Below, piece by piece: positions 53,588 through 61,549 of a DNA stretch of 64,000 bases (position 1 is the stretch's first letter; each line of letters begins with the position of its first letter). The stretch is from Flavobacterium cheongpyeongense. Lineage in GTDB: Bacteria > Bacteroidota > Bacteroidia > Flavobacteriales > Flavobacteriaceae. The DNA lies in the NCBI RefSeq assembly GCF_003202435.1, contig NZ_QJHK01000002.1:248001-312000 (forward strand), read 5' to 3'. The position numbers and the translations under genes are program-made. The notes under the pieces are model-generated. The model made no database searches. It saw nothing but the letters and a program-made list of their open reading frames with translations, and was not told the origin of the DNA.

Positions 53588-53607
53588 AATCGCAATATTG
53601 CAATAAA
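53588..53607 (+). promoter_or_regulatory. ArsR operator 2, upstream of the DUF6428-arsC-acr3 operon
   Basis: AATCGCAATATTGCAATAAA contains the perfect 10-bp palindrome GCAATATTGC. It shares AATATTGCAAT with operator 1. It lies 20 bp before the DUF6428 start, so the cluster is probably two ArsR-controlled transcripts. Confidence 0.8.
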
Positions 53608-53626
53608 CAATTAAATAAAAAAGATT

Positions 53627-54100
53627 ATGAAACTTTCAGAAATTAAAACCATTTTAGAAACTGTAGAAACAGTAAATTTTCAGTTACCAAACGGAAACTT
53701 CGTGCCAGAACATTTTCATGTTACCGAAGTGGGTTTCATTACCAAAAACTTCATCGATTGTGGCGGAACCGTACGCAAAGAAACAGTTGTAAACTTTCAG
53801 CTTTGGGATGCTAATGATTTTGAACATCGCTTAAAACCAAACAAACTCAATCATATTATAGCACTTTCTGAAAAAGTCTTAGGCATTGGAGATTTTGAAA
53901 TCGAGGTCGAATATCAGGACAGCACCATTGGAAAATACGATTTAGGATTCAACGGAAAAGACTTTTTACTGCTAAACAAACAAACGGCCTGTCTTGCCCA
54001 GGATCAATGCGGAATTCCATCTGAAAAACCAAAAATAAAATTATCACAATTACCTGCTGATAACGCTAATTCATGCACTCCAGGTGGTAAATGCTGTTAA
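53627..54100 (+). CDS. DUF6428 family protein
   Basis: A cytoplasmic protein of 157 residues. The body (VNFQLPNGNFVPEHFHVTEV, FIDCGGTVRKETVVNFQLWD, YDLGFNGKDFLLL) matches DUF6428, a family often found in Bacteroidetes arsenic clusters. Several Cys occur: FIDCGG, TACLAQDQCG, and the tail SCTPGGKCC. The spacing suggests a thiol site for As(III). First gene of the second transcript, 19 bp before arsC. No proven function is known to me; a chaperone or arsenic-binding role is inference. Confidence 0.78.
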   Translation: MKLSEIKTILETVETVNFQLPNGNFVPEHFHVTEVGFITKNFIDCGGTVRKETVVNFQLWDANDFEHRLKPNKLNHIIALSEKVLGIGDFEIEVEYQDSTIGKYDLGFNGKDFLLLNKQTACLAQDQCGIPSEKPKIKLSQLPADNANSCTPGGKCC

Positions 54101-54119
54101 ACCTTACTCTTAAATTGAT

Positions 54120-54749
54120 ATGTTAAATAAACAACCATTATTTACTGATATTGAAAAGATTGTTCAATTATTTCATAATGAAGAAATTCCATCAGGACGC
54201 AAAACTATTCTACAACCGCTTATCAATTTTATTCAGTTGAAAGTTGAAAGTCAGAAAGAAATACGGCTCAATTTTATTTGTACCCACAATTCCAGAAGAA
54301 GCCATCTGTCGCAAATTTGGGCACAAACTGCCGCTCATTATTACGGAATAAAAAACGTTTACTGCTATTCTGGCGGCACCGAAGCTACAGCTATGTTTCC
54401 GAAAGTTGCCGAAACTTTACAAAATAGCGGATTTAAGATTCAAAAACTTTCTGAGGATACGAATCCGGTTTATGCCGTAAAATTTGCTAAAAATCAATCT
54501 CCTGTTATCTGTTTTTCTAAAAAATATGATGCCAATTTTAATCCTGAAAGCAATTTTGCTGCAATCATGACCTGTTCACAGGCTGATAATGGCTGTCCGT
54601 TTATTGCAGGAGCCGAAAAAAGGATTCCGATTATGTTTGACGATCCAAAAGCTTTTGATAACACCCCGCAGCAAACCGAGAAATATCACGAACGCAGTTT
54701 ACAAATTGCTAGTGAACTATTTTATGTTTTTTCACAAATAAAAAAATAA
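54120..54749 (+). CDS. arsC: Arsenate reductase / low-molecular-weight tyrosine phosphatase type
   Basis: A protein of 209 residues. P-loop [14 protein letters not shown] (Cys54, C-x5-R-S). [12 protein letters not shown] supplies a Cys pair with x6 spacing, as in thioredoxin-linked ArsC. FDDPKAF is the general-acid loop. It reduces As(V) to As(III), which the next gene exports. An N-terminal extension of about 45 residues (residues 1-48) precedes the usual fold. It lies 1 base upstream of acr3, so the two are co-transcribed. Confidence 0.88.
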   Translation: MLNKQPLFTDIEKIVQLFHNEEIPSGRKTILQPLINFIQLKVESQKEIRLNFICTHNSRRSHLSQIWAQTAAHYYGIKNVYCYSGGTEATAMFPKVAETLQNSGFKIQKLSEDTNPVYAVKFAKNQSPVICFSKKYDANFNPESNFAAIMTCSQADNGCPFIAGAEKRIPIMFDDPKAFDNTPQQTEKYHERSLQIASELFYVFSQIKK

Positions 54750-54750
54750 T

Positions 54751-55812
54751 ATGGCTTTAAATCATTGTTCACCTGCATCAGAAAGGAAAAAACTGGGATT
54801 TCTGGACCGGTTTCTAACCTTATGGATTTTTCTTGCCATGCTTTTAGGTATTGCTATCGGTTATTTTATGCCGTCAAGCAGCAGTTTTATTAATTCTTTT
54901 TCTAACGGAACTACCAATATCCCGCTGGCAATTGGACTCATCCTAATGATGTATCCGCCTTTGGCAAAAGTGCGTTACGAAAAGATGGGTACTGTTTTTA
55001 AAAACCTAAAAGTTTTAGGAGCTTCTTTATTTTTAAATTGGATTGTTGGTCCAGTATTAATGTTTGTACTGGCAATTCTATTTTTAAAAGGCTACCCGGA
55101 ATATATGATTGGTTTGATCCTGATTGGGCTGGCCCGCTGTATTGCCATGGTGGTGGTCTGGAATGACCTTGCAGACGGAAACCGTGAATATGCGGCAGGA
55201 TTAATCGCTTTGAATAGTATTTTTCAGATTTTACTTTATAGCGTTTATGCTTATCTTTTCATCACTATCCTGCCACCCTATTTTGGCTATAACGGTTTTG
55301 AGGTACATATAAGCATTGGGCAAATTGCAGAAAGCGTTGGAATTTATTTAGGAATTCCGTTTGCACTTGGCATCATAAGCCGTTATAGTTTGATAAAACT
55401 GAAAGGAGAAGAATGGTTTCAGAATAAATATGTTGCTATGATCTCCCCGCTTACCTTAATTGCTTTACTGTTTACGATCGTAATCATGTTTAGTCTCAAA
55501 GGTGAATTAATCGTTCAAATTCCGATGGATGTGGTTCGGATTGCAATTCCTTTGATAATTTACTTTGTGGTCATGTTTGTCATCAGTTTTTTTATCGGAA
55601 AATATTTTGGTGCTGATTATTCAAAAAGTACTGCGATTGCTTTTACCGCCACAGGAAACAATTTTGAATTAGCAATTGCGGTTGCTATTGGAGTTTTCGG
55701 AATCAATAGCGGACAAGCTTTTACCGGTGTCATTGGTCCTTTGGTGGAAGTACCGGCTTTGATTGCACTGGTAAATGTGGCTTTTTGGTTTAGAAAAAAA
55801 TATTTTTCTTAA
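54751..55812 (+). CDS. acr3: Arsenite efflux permease, Acr3 type
   Basis: A membrane protein of 353 residues with about ten helices. Family segments are [47 protein letters not shown]-like [19 protein letters not shown] (conserved Cys), and [20 protein letters not shown]. It exports As(III) using the proton-motive force. Last gene of the cluster and followed by a terminator. Confidence 0.95.
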   Translation: MALNHCSPASERKKLGFLDRFLTLWIFLAMLLGIAIGYFMPSSSSFINSFSNGTTNIPLAIGLILMMYPPLAKVRYEKMGTVFKNLKVLGASLFLNWIVGPVLMFVLAILFLKGYPEYMIGLILIGLARCIAMVVVWNDLADGNREYAAGLIALNSIFQILLYSVYAYLFITILPPYFGYNGFEVHISIGQIAESVGIYLGIPFALGIISRYSLIKLKGEEWFQNKYVAMISPLTLIALLFTIVIMFSLKGELIVQIPMDVVRIAIPLIIYFVVMFVISFFIGKYFGADYSKSTAIAFTATGNNFELAIAVAIGVFGINSGQAFTGVIGPLVEVPALIALVNVAFWFRKKYFS

Positions 55813-55849
55813 AAACGTACACTTTTTCAATAATCCTGTTCATAAATCA

Positions 55850-55887
55850 GATGCCGTAATCCTAAGTGAAACGGCATCCTTTTTTCT
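55850..55887 (+). terminator. Terminator after the arsenic operon
   Basis: GATGCCGT (55850-55857) pairs with ACGGCATC (55871-55878), followed by CTTTTTTC. It lies 38 bp after the acr3 stop. Confidence 0.88.
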
Positions 55888-56107
55888 GGTTTCTTTATCC
55901 AAAAAAAGATATAACACAAATTAGGAAACATCCGTTGTTGTTCTTATCATTTAAAAAAGTCCATACATATTAAGGCCGCTTCTTTATTTATTCTGCAACA
56001 GCATAAACAAAAAAAGAAAACAAGTATTTTATACATCTTTACAACGTTTTTTTAACGATGTAAAGCTCTATTTTGTTGTTTCGTTGCACAATACTGATTT
56101 ATCAGTA

Positions 56108-56881
56108 TTATTCCAATAAGCCAAGTTTGGTTGCAAAAATCACAGCTTCCATCGAGTTGTTTGCCTCTAATTTTGCTAAAAATCTTTGCCTGTGTGTGTT
56201 TACAGTATGAATGCTTATCGAAAGTATTTCAGAGATTTCTTTACTTAATAAGCCTTGTTTTACTAATTGCAGGATTTCCTTTTCTCTTGTGGTAAGCTCA
56301 ATTTGCGGTTTAGCATTCGCATCATTTAGCGGAATGCTCTTAGCTGTTCTAAAATTCAATAATTGACTTTTTACACCATCAAAGTTTTCTTGGTTTGGCG
56401 AAAAGTCTACTATACTAATAGATAGCCATACATTTCCGAAAGGATCTAATTCTAAAGCTTGATGCTGCTCAATTAGTCTAACATATTCATTTTGAATATT
56501 TAATACTCTATACTCGTTGATGAGCTTATAATTTTTTTTCTCATCTGTAGAAAAATTATTAAACAATTTAAGAGCCGTAATTCCGTTTTTAAAAAGTGTA
56601 AGTTTGTCATTTGGATGAATTTTATCATCTAGAAAATCCTGTCCATGCGTCTTTATAGTTTCTAAATTGTAGCCCAGAAGTTCCGCAAAGTTTAAAGAAT
56701 AGAACAAATGTTCTTTTCTGTTCAAGTCAAAAATACTCACACCGGAATTACCAATTTTGGATAATAGGATAGCATTATGAATATGTTTGTCGACAATAGC
56801 ATAATCTAAACTTTTTTCGTCAAATGTTGTAGCCTGTAGCAGTGTAAAATAAATTTGTTGAATATCTTGATGGTCTGTCAT
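56108..56881 (-). CDS. PAS domain LuxR-family transcriptional regulator
   Basis: A protein of 257 residues. Residues about 40-165 form a PAS-like sensor (GVSIFDLNRKEHLFYSLNF, ELLGYNLETIKTHGQDFLDD). Residues about 190-257 are a LuxR/NarL helix-turn-helix (ELTTREKEILQLVKQGLLSK, SISIHTVNTHRQRFLAKLE). No receiver domain is present, so it may sense a ligand or redox state directly. It is the first gene of a long minus-strand accessory stretch; its target is unknown. The promoter should lie in the gap at 56882-56980. Confidence 0.85.
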   Translation of the reverse strand: MTDHQDIQQIYFTLLQATTFDEKSLDYAIVDKHIHNAILLSKIGNSGVSIFDLNRKEHLFYSLNFAELLGYNLETIKTHGQDFLDDKIHPNDKLTLFKNGITALKLFNNFSTDEKKNYKLINEYRVLNIQNEYVRLIEQHQALELDPFGNVWLSISIVDFSPNQENFDGVKSQLLNFRTAKSIPLNDANAKPQIELTTREKEILQLVKQGLLSKEISEILSISIHTVNTHRQRFLAKLEANNSMEAVIFATKLGLLE

Positions 56882-56915
56882 TGTTCGTTTTAGGTTTTCA
56901 ATTTAGTATAACATG

Positions 56916-56975
56916 CTATTTTGGTTTTTTAATTGTGCAACAAGCACTGTTGTTAGGTGCTGGTTTGTTTTGTGT
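56916..56975 (-). repeat. Hairpin-bearing spacer, cassette-junction-like (A)
   Basis: In the direction of the minus-strand genes it reads AAACAAACCAGCACCTAACA followed by ACAGTGCTTGTTGCACAA. AGCAC and GTGCT form an inverted pair. Similar spacers follow the cupin, SIR2 and proline dehydrogenase genes. Confidence 0.5.
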
Positions 56976-56980
56976 CCTCA

Positions 56981-57475
56981 TTAATTCAGTTTACTTTTCT
57001 TTATGTCTTGTAAAATCTCATTGGTCACAAGCACTAATTTTTCTTCAATTTGCCTTGTTAGTTTATCCAAGTCGTTAAAGTCTGGTTTTTCAATTAAAGT
57101 AGTTTCAAGTATAGCGTATTGAGGTCTTGTCATTCTGTGTTTATTCCACTTTGTCGATTTAAAATACTCCCAATACTTTTCTTGAAGCGGAATGGTGTGC
57201 CCTAAAAGCCAAATTTCGAACTGCATTTTTGAATGGTTTAATACCAGTCCCATTTTTAACTTGCGTTGTTTCAAAAAATCGTTGGTGTAATAGAAGTAGG
57301 TATAGTCCATATACCCTTGAAAAAGGCTTCCGAATGAATATTGCTCAGAAAGATTTTTGGATAATGTTGTCCCAAGTCTTGTTACATATTTAACAAGTCC
57401 AACGTAGGCTTCTTGAATATCTCCTTTATTGAGTTGCTCTTTGTATTTGTCAACGTAATGATTGAAGTCTTTCAC
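56981..57475 (-). CDS. DUF7000-like small cytoplasmic protein
   Basis: A protein of 164 residues that starts at GTG 57475; no ATG is available nearby. It is helical and rich in aromatic residues (QGYMDYTYFYYTNDFLKQRK, NHSKMQFEIWLLGHTIPLQE, YWEYFKSTKWNKHRMTRPQY). It resembles the family now named DUF7000 as I recall it, whose function is unknown. It lies between hairpin spacers typical of this accessory stretch, which suggests independent transfer. Confidence 0.6.
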   Translation of the reverse strand: MKDFNHYVDKYKEQLNKGDIQEAYVGLVKYVTRLGTTLSKNLSEQYSFGSLFQGYMDYTYFYYTNDFLKQRKLKMGLVLNHSKMQFEIWLLGHTIPLQEKYWEYFKSTKWNKHRMTRPQYAILETTLIEKPDFNDLDKLTRQIEEKLVLVTNEILQDIKKSKLN

Positions 57476-57604
57476 TTTTAATAATTTTGTTTTACTAGTA
57501 AAATTCCCTTCTAATAATTTTGATTTATCAAATTATACAAGGTTTAATGTGTTGATTTTCAATATTCAAGTTGTTTAAAAAAATGGATTGCAAGTTAGAT
57601 TTAG

Positions 57605-57665
57605 TCTTTTTTTAGTTGTGCGACAGGGACCCTTTTTAGCAGTTCGTTGTTTTCTGTCAATGTTT
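57605..57665 (-). repeat. Hairpin-bearing spacer, cassette-junction-like (B)
   Basis: In gene direction it reads AAAACAACGAACTGCTAAAA then AGGGTCCCTGTCGCACAACT. The start AACAACGAAC-GCTAA is shared with the spacer at 60450-60518. GGGTCCC forms a short palindrome. Confidence 0.45.
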
Positions 57666-57670
57666 TTTTA

Positions 57671-58078
57671 TTATTTATTGTCTTCAAACCATTTTACAAT
57701 AGAAGGCATATTTCTCTCAAAGCCACCAGGAATAAAAAAGTTAAGAAACCCGCATATCTCATTTGTTCTGTTTGCAAAATCGTGAACAGTTTTGGCAGGT
57801 ATTCTTAAAAAAGTTCCTTGCTCAATGTCAACCCATTTATCGCCAACAAGTATGGATGTAGTGCCTTCAATGCCGTAAAAAACTTCATCATTGTCTTCGT
57901 GTTGGTGAGCACCTGACCCGTCTGAGTTTGGTTCAAGCCACCACTCTGAAATGCTATATTTGTTTGCGGTTTCGTTCTCGTCTGCCTTGAAAACTGCGGT
58001 CATCGTCCCACAGTTGTAAACTCTTCCTTCTCCTGCTTTAAGAAAAAGTGTGTCCGTTTCTTTATGTTTATGCTCCAT
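57671..58078 (-). CDS. Cupin-domain protein
   Basis: A protein of 135 residues with a single cupin barrel: SISEWWLEPNSDGSGAHQHE (metal-binding HxH region and Glu), DNDEVFYGIEGTTSILVGDK, and KTVHDFANRTNE (second His motif). The metal residues look intact. Cupins of this size include many small enzymes and sensors, so the reaction cannot be told. It lies between cassette-like spacers. Confidence 0.82.
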   Translation of the reverse strand: MEHKHKETDTLFLKAGEGRVYNCGTMTAVFKADENETANKYSISEWWLEPNSDGSGAHQHEDNDEVFYGIEGTTSILVGDKWVDIEQGTFLRIPAKTVHDFANRTNEICGFLNFFIPGGFERNMPSIVKWFEDNK

Positions 58079-58286
58079 AATTCAATATTACTACTTTCGT
58101 TTTTTGTGGTGTTGCTCTACAATGAACGCTAACATTCTAGTGCCTAGCGAGGTTGTAAACTTAGGAACTAATTACTTTATTTCATCCATTCGGCTTTGAG
58201 CCTCAGGTCTGTTAAAGATAACATTTCTTGCAAAACGTAAACGTGAATTTATTACAAAATTCGCAATCTTGCCAAACGCCTGTGCT
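58079..58286. other. Spacer with hairpins between the cupin and SIR2 genes
   Basis: No convincing gene. It contains an inverted pair CGCTA/TAGCG (58128-58149) and, in gene direction, GGCGTTTGGCAAGATTGCG just after the SIR2 gene, close to CGCCGTTTGGCAACCC at 60463-60478. Confidence 0.5.
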
Positions 58287-59914
58287 TGTTGTAGGCAGTA
58301 TTATATTTGTTTTCTATATTTTAAGAAATCATATAAACAAATTAATTTTCGAACTTGTGTTTTTAAATCCTCTGTTTTCAGATTTTTATTTTTTAAATAA
58401 TTTAACAGCTCATCTGAATTTATATTTTCAATATCAAGCATTGGGATATAAATCATTGCATGTTCTTCTGTTTCCCCAGCGATTAAATTGTTTACAGAAT
58501 TATATTTTTGATTTATACTTTCCTTTTTTGACAAGTATTGACTTACAGGATGAAAATCCTCTATTTTAATAGCATTAATTTTATCGATTAAGGCTGGTGA
58601 TAATTCATTTGTTTCGTCGTTAATAGGAATATTACCATTTTCATCTAATAAATTAGCTAATCTTAAATATTTAAAATAAGGTAGATATTTTCCTTGAATC
58701 GTGGGTAATGCAGCCTTACATAAAGCACCATGATCTATTTGTAAATCTTGATTTATGACATCCAATAGTAAATCTCGTGAACTCACACCTTTAATACCTA
58801 ATGAGGAAAGATTTTCTTTAATTCCAAAACCATAAACAAATTGAACTTTTTCTATATCTAATAACCCAATATTCGTTTCATCTGCCAAATACACTTTACT
58901 TTTAGATTTTGTATTTTTCACAAAATCATAAACCATATGTTTCATATGTCGTAAAATTTTTATCGGTAACTTTCTATTATTGTTGGCTAAAATTTTATAT
59001 ACATCTTCTAAACTTTTATATCTAATTCTTTTAATAGGAAGATTAAGTTCATTAATTAAATAATTTCCATCATTTATTGTTGTTTCAGTTACTGACTCAT
59101 CTCTTTCGCAAAAAATTAGTCGGTCTTTTAGCTTTTCTATAGTTTGCTTATCTAAAATTTTAATTATTGAATTAAGGATTGAATGAATATTAGTGTCGCC
59201 TATATTATATCCTAAAAATATAATTGGATGTTCCATAAAAATGGTAAGCAGTTTTGCAGCTAAATAGGGATTTTTCAAATGAAATTGTTCATAGTCTTTA
59301 CTGGTAACAACTAAACTATTTGGGCTGGAAACGCATCCATGAATTTTGTAAATTTCTCCTATGTCTATAGAATTATTGAAAATTAATTTATCTTGTCCAA
59401 TAAATGTGTTGAATTCAGGAAATGTTTTTTCCAGTAACAAGTCCCAATTAGTGGTGATAATTCCTTCTACATTTATTTTTTTTAAAAGACGATATTCTTT
59501 TTCCATTTCAGCATTTATGATGCCTTCATTTTTTGATAAATATTGGCATATTTCGTACTTTAATGGACTTTCCGGGTCTTTAACGTGCTGTTCAAATGAA
59601 GCTCTACTATCAATAAATCTATCATCTTTCCACCAATCTTCAAATAAATCATTTGCCATTAAACTTGCTACAGTGGTTAAATCGTTTGATGATTTTGAAT
59701 TATAATAATGAAAGTTTGATTTTAATTTCAATTCCGAGCATACTTTAGACAAAAGTGTTCCCCAACCTTCAGTGTTAATATAACGAGAAGAAAGTCCAGA
59801 GCCAATAAACATAAATGGCGCAGTATTAAATTTTTTTAAATGTGATTCAAACTCTGTTTCAAAACTCATATTTGTTCTTTTTTAACGGATGGTTGTTAAA
59901 TATTGCCTACAACA
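58287..59914. repeat. 16-bp inverted repeat bracketing the SIR2 gene
   Basis: TGTTGTAGGCAGTATT (58287-58302) and AATATTGCCTACAACA (59899-59914) are inverted copies with one mismatch. They enclose the SIR2 gene almost exactly, the left copy reaching into its stop codon. They may be recombination ends of a mobile unit or parts of cassette junctions. Confidence 0.7.
58301..59869 (-). CDS. SIR2-domain protein, candidate anti-phage NAD-degrading effector
   Basis: A protein of 522 residues without signal peptide. The N-terminal SIR2-like domain has the NAD-binding GSGLS (23-27), TTNWD (139-143), a catalytic-type His in KIHGCV (177) and FLGYNIGDTN (218-227). The zinc-binding Cys set of true sirtuins is absent, as in the SIR2_2/defence type. 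Residues about 310-522 form a separate domain that I do not recognise. Proteins of this kind kill or arrest phage-infected cells by depleting NAD; here that is inference. It lies in the accessory stretch, enclosed by an inverted repeat. Confidence 0.75.
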   Translation of the reverse strand: MSFETEFESHLKKFNTAPFMFIGSGLSSRYINTEGWGTLLSKVCSELKLKSNFHYYNSKSSNDLTTVASLMANDLFEDWWKDDRFIDSRASFEQHVKDPESPLKYEICQYLSKNEGIINAEMEKEYRLLKKINVEGIITTNWDLLLEKTFPEFNTFIGQDKLIFNNSIDIGEIYKIHGCVSSPNSLVVTSKDYEQFHLKNPYLAAKLLTIFMEHPIIFLGYNIGDTNIHSILNSIIKILDKQTIEKLKDRLIFCERDESVTETTINDGNYLINELNLPIKRIRYKSLEDVYKILANNNRKLPIKILRHMKHMVYDFVKNTKSKSKVYLADETNIGLLDIEKVQFVYGFGIKENLSSLGIKGVSSRDLLLDVINQDLQIDHGALCKAALPTIQGKYLPYFKYLRLANLLDENGNIPINDETNELSPALIDKINAIKIEDFHPVSQYLSKKESINQKYNSVNNLIAGETEEHAMIYIPMLDIENINSDELLNYLKNKNLKTEDLKTQVRKLICLYDFLKYRKQI

Positions 59915-60211
59915 CCCAAATTTAGGCCACTCTAACCTATTTTGCGCAATGTGTGTTCTTCAATTAAATTAATACAGAAAAGGAATTTACTTCGCTTTTC
60001 GTTTGTTTTAGCCAATATACTAAATAAAAAAACACCCTACTTACGGAAAACCGTAAAATGGTGTTTTAGTAACAAGTTTTAAAATATTTAGATGGAATTA
60101 TTCGATTGCGAAATCTGTGTATAATTTAGTTTATATTTTTCAATGATTGAAAATCAGTGTTTGTTGTTGCTTTTGTGACTTCAATTGTTGCTGCATTGCT
60201 TTTTATTTAAC
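59915..60211. other. Gene-free gap upstream of the SIR2 gene with a terminator-like hairpin
   Basis: No convincing gene. A long hairpin at 60028-60067 (AACACC/GGTGTT outside, TTACGG/CCGTAA inside) is the main structure. The rest is AT-rich and may hold the promoter of the SIR2 gene and the end of the DUF3303 transcript. Confidence 0.5.
60028..60067. terminator. Terminator-like hairpin upstream of the SIR2 gene
   Basis: TTACGG (60041-60046) and CCGTAA (60051-60056) form the inner stem around AAAA; AAAACACC and GGTGTTTT form an outer stem. Runs of A and T lie on either side. It could end transcripts from the DUF3303 gene. Confidence 0.6.
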
Positions 60212-60448
60212 TCAGTCAATCGGGAAAACTTCAAAATCGGTATATTCTTTCCAATGATTAATCCATAAATCAAAGAGTTCTGGATTATTGGTTTCCATAA
60301 GCTGAAAACAAATATTTTGCTCCTTATTGACCCAGGAATTTAAATAGTAAAGCCCTTCGGGAAGCATTCTGCCTTTTCTATTCCATAATTCATTATTCTT
60401 TTCGAAACAATTCGGTTTGAACTTTTCAACAACCATATATTTTTTCAT
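60212..60448 (-). CDS. DUF3303 family small protein
   Basis: A protein of 78 residues (MKKYMVVEKFKPNCFEKNNE, RKGRMLPEGLYYLNSWVNKE, CFQLMETNNPELFDLWINHW). It matches the DUF3303 pattern, including RGRMxPEGLxYxxSW, xCFQLMET and DFEVFPI. The fold is probably ferredoxin-like. No function is known. It stands between cassette-like spacers. Confidence 0.82.
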   Translation of the reverse strand: MKKYMVVEKFKPNCFEKNNELWNRKGRMLPEGLYYLNSWVNKEQNICFQLMETNNPELFDLWINHWKEYTDFEVFPID

Positions 60449-60449
60449 A

Positions 60450-60518
60450 TTTTTTTAAAAGGGTTGCCAAACGGCGATTAGCGGTTCGTTGTTTTTATAC
60501 TTTTGTAATAACGGTTAA
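60450..60518 (-). repeat. Hairpin-bearing spacer, cassette-junction-like (E)
   Basis: In gene direction it reads AAAACAACGAACCGCTAATC then GCCGTTTGGCAACCC. It shares AACAACGAAC-GCTAA with spacer B and CGTTTGGCAA with the spacer next to the SIR2 gene. Confidence 0.55.
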
Positions 60519-61460
60519 TTACTCCATAATATCGATAATGAATTGAAATAAATTATCTGGATTTTCAGCAATACGATTACACAAGTATAGGTACCATTCT
60601 TTTCCATAAACAATATACTGTCGACACGGATGACCTTCTTGTTGAAGCCCTTTTAATAGATCTTCCTGTATTCCATAAAGCATTTCAAATTCATAATTTG
60701 TTTTTGGGATATTGTATTTATCTATTAATTGCTTTACACTATTTTGAATCTTGTCGTGATGTGTAGCAATAGAACATTTGCGTTTTTCTAATAAAAGCTT
60801 TTCAACAATATTAATGTATTGCTTGTCTAAATTTTCTCCTCGACTCAATGAATGCCCTTCTGGTGTAGCAAAAGCACCTTTTACAACTCTAATTTTCCCT
60901 TGGGTTTCTCTTAAAATTCGTTCTAAATCATCTAAAGTTCTATGTAAATATGCCTGAATTGTGATTCCTATATTTGGATAAATTGGCGAAATCTCACAAA
61001 AAATATCTAGAATTTTATCGGTTCTTTCTACTCCTTCTGCACTAATGATTAGTTCTATAGTGCTGTTTTTAGTAGCATCAGCTAATACTTTAAAATTGTC
61101 AAGTGCTAATTGCTTGTCGATTTCTAATCCAATATGGGATAAATCTAATGAAACTATTGCATTCAGTTTCTCTTTTTTTATTGTATCAATTATTTTTATA
61201 AATTCTTGTGTTACTTCTTTGGATTCGTTGATGGAGTGAACACTTTCTCCCATAAATTCTATAGAAGTTTGAAATTGTTCAGAATTTGATTTTTTAACAG
61301 TTCGGATAGTTTCCTCTAAGTTTTCGCCTCCAATGTATCTTTTTGCTCCTTTTAAAAGTAATTTAAACAAAATTGGATTTTGAAGTAAATAGTGTTTTGC
61401 GGTTTCATTTAATGCAGCGTTTTTTAGCGCTTTACTCGCATCAATTTTTAATTTATCCAT
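60519..61460 (-). CDS. Proline dehydrogenase-like FAD enzyme
   Basis: A protein of 313 residues with a TIM barrel. Family segments are IVSLDLSHIGLEID, IGITIQAYLHRTLDDLERIL, GKIRVVKGAFATPEG, YEFEMLYGIQEDLLKGLQQE and the C-terminal HPCRQYIVYGKEWYLYLCNR with IAENPDNL. It oxidises proline to pyrroline-5-carboxylate in the cell. It is a single-domain form, not fused to the second enzyme of the pathway. It lies between cassette-like spacers, away from other proline genes, so it may be an acquired extra copy. Confidence 0.85.
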   Translation of the reverse strand: MDKLKIDASKALKNAALNETAKHYLLQNPILFKLLLKGAKRYIGGENLEETIRTVKKSNSEQFQTSIEFMGESVHSINESKEVTQEFIKIIDTIKKEKLNAIVSLDLSHIGLEIDKQLALDNFKVLADATKNSTIELIISAEGVERTDKILDIFCEISPIYPNIGITIQAYLHRTLDDLERILRETQGKIRVVKGAFATPEGHSLSRGENLDKQYINIVEKLLLEKRKCSIATHHDKIQNSVKQLIDKYNIPKTNYEFEMLYGIQEDLLKGLQQEGHPCRQYIVYGKEWYLYLCNRIAENPDNLFQFIIDIME

Positions 61461-61549
61461 GTCTAGTAATTGAGATTATATTTTTTTAAAAATTCGCCAT
61501 TTTCTCGATACTTTTAGTCGCACTCGCAAAGGCAGTTCTTACCTGTTAA

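Noticed and set aside
55834-55846. AATCCTGTTCAT after acr3 as a PUL operator
   Set aside because: Only one half-site, no -7 box, and it lies downstream of a finished operon next to a terminator.
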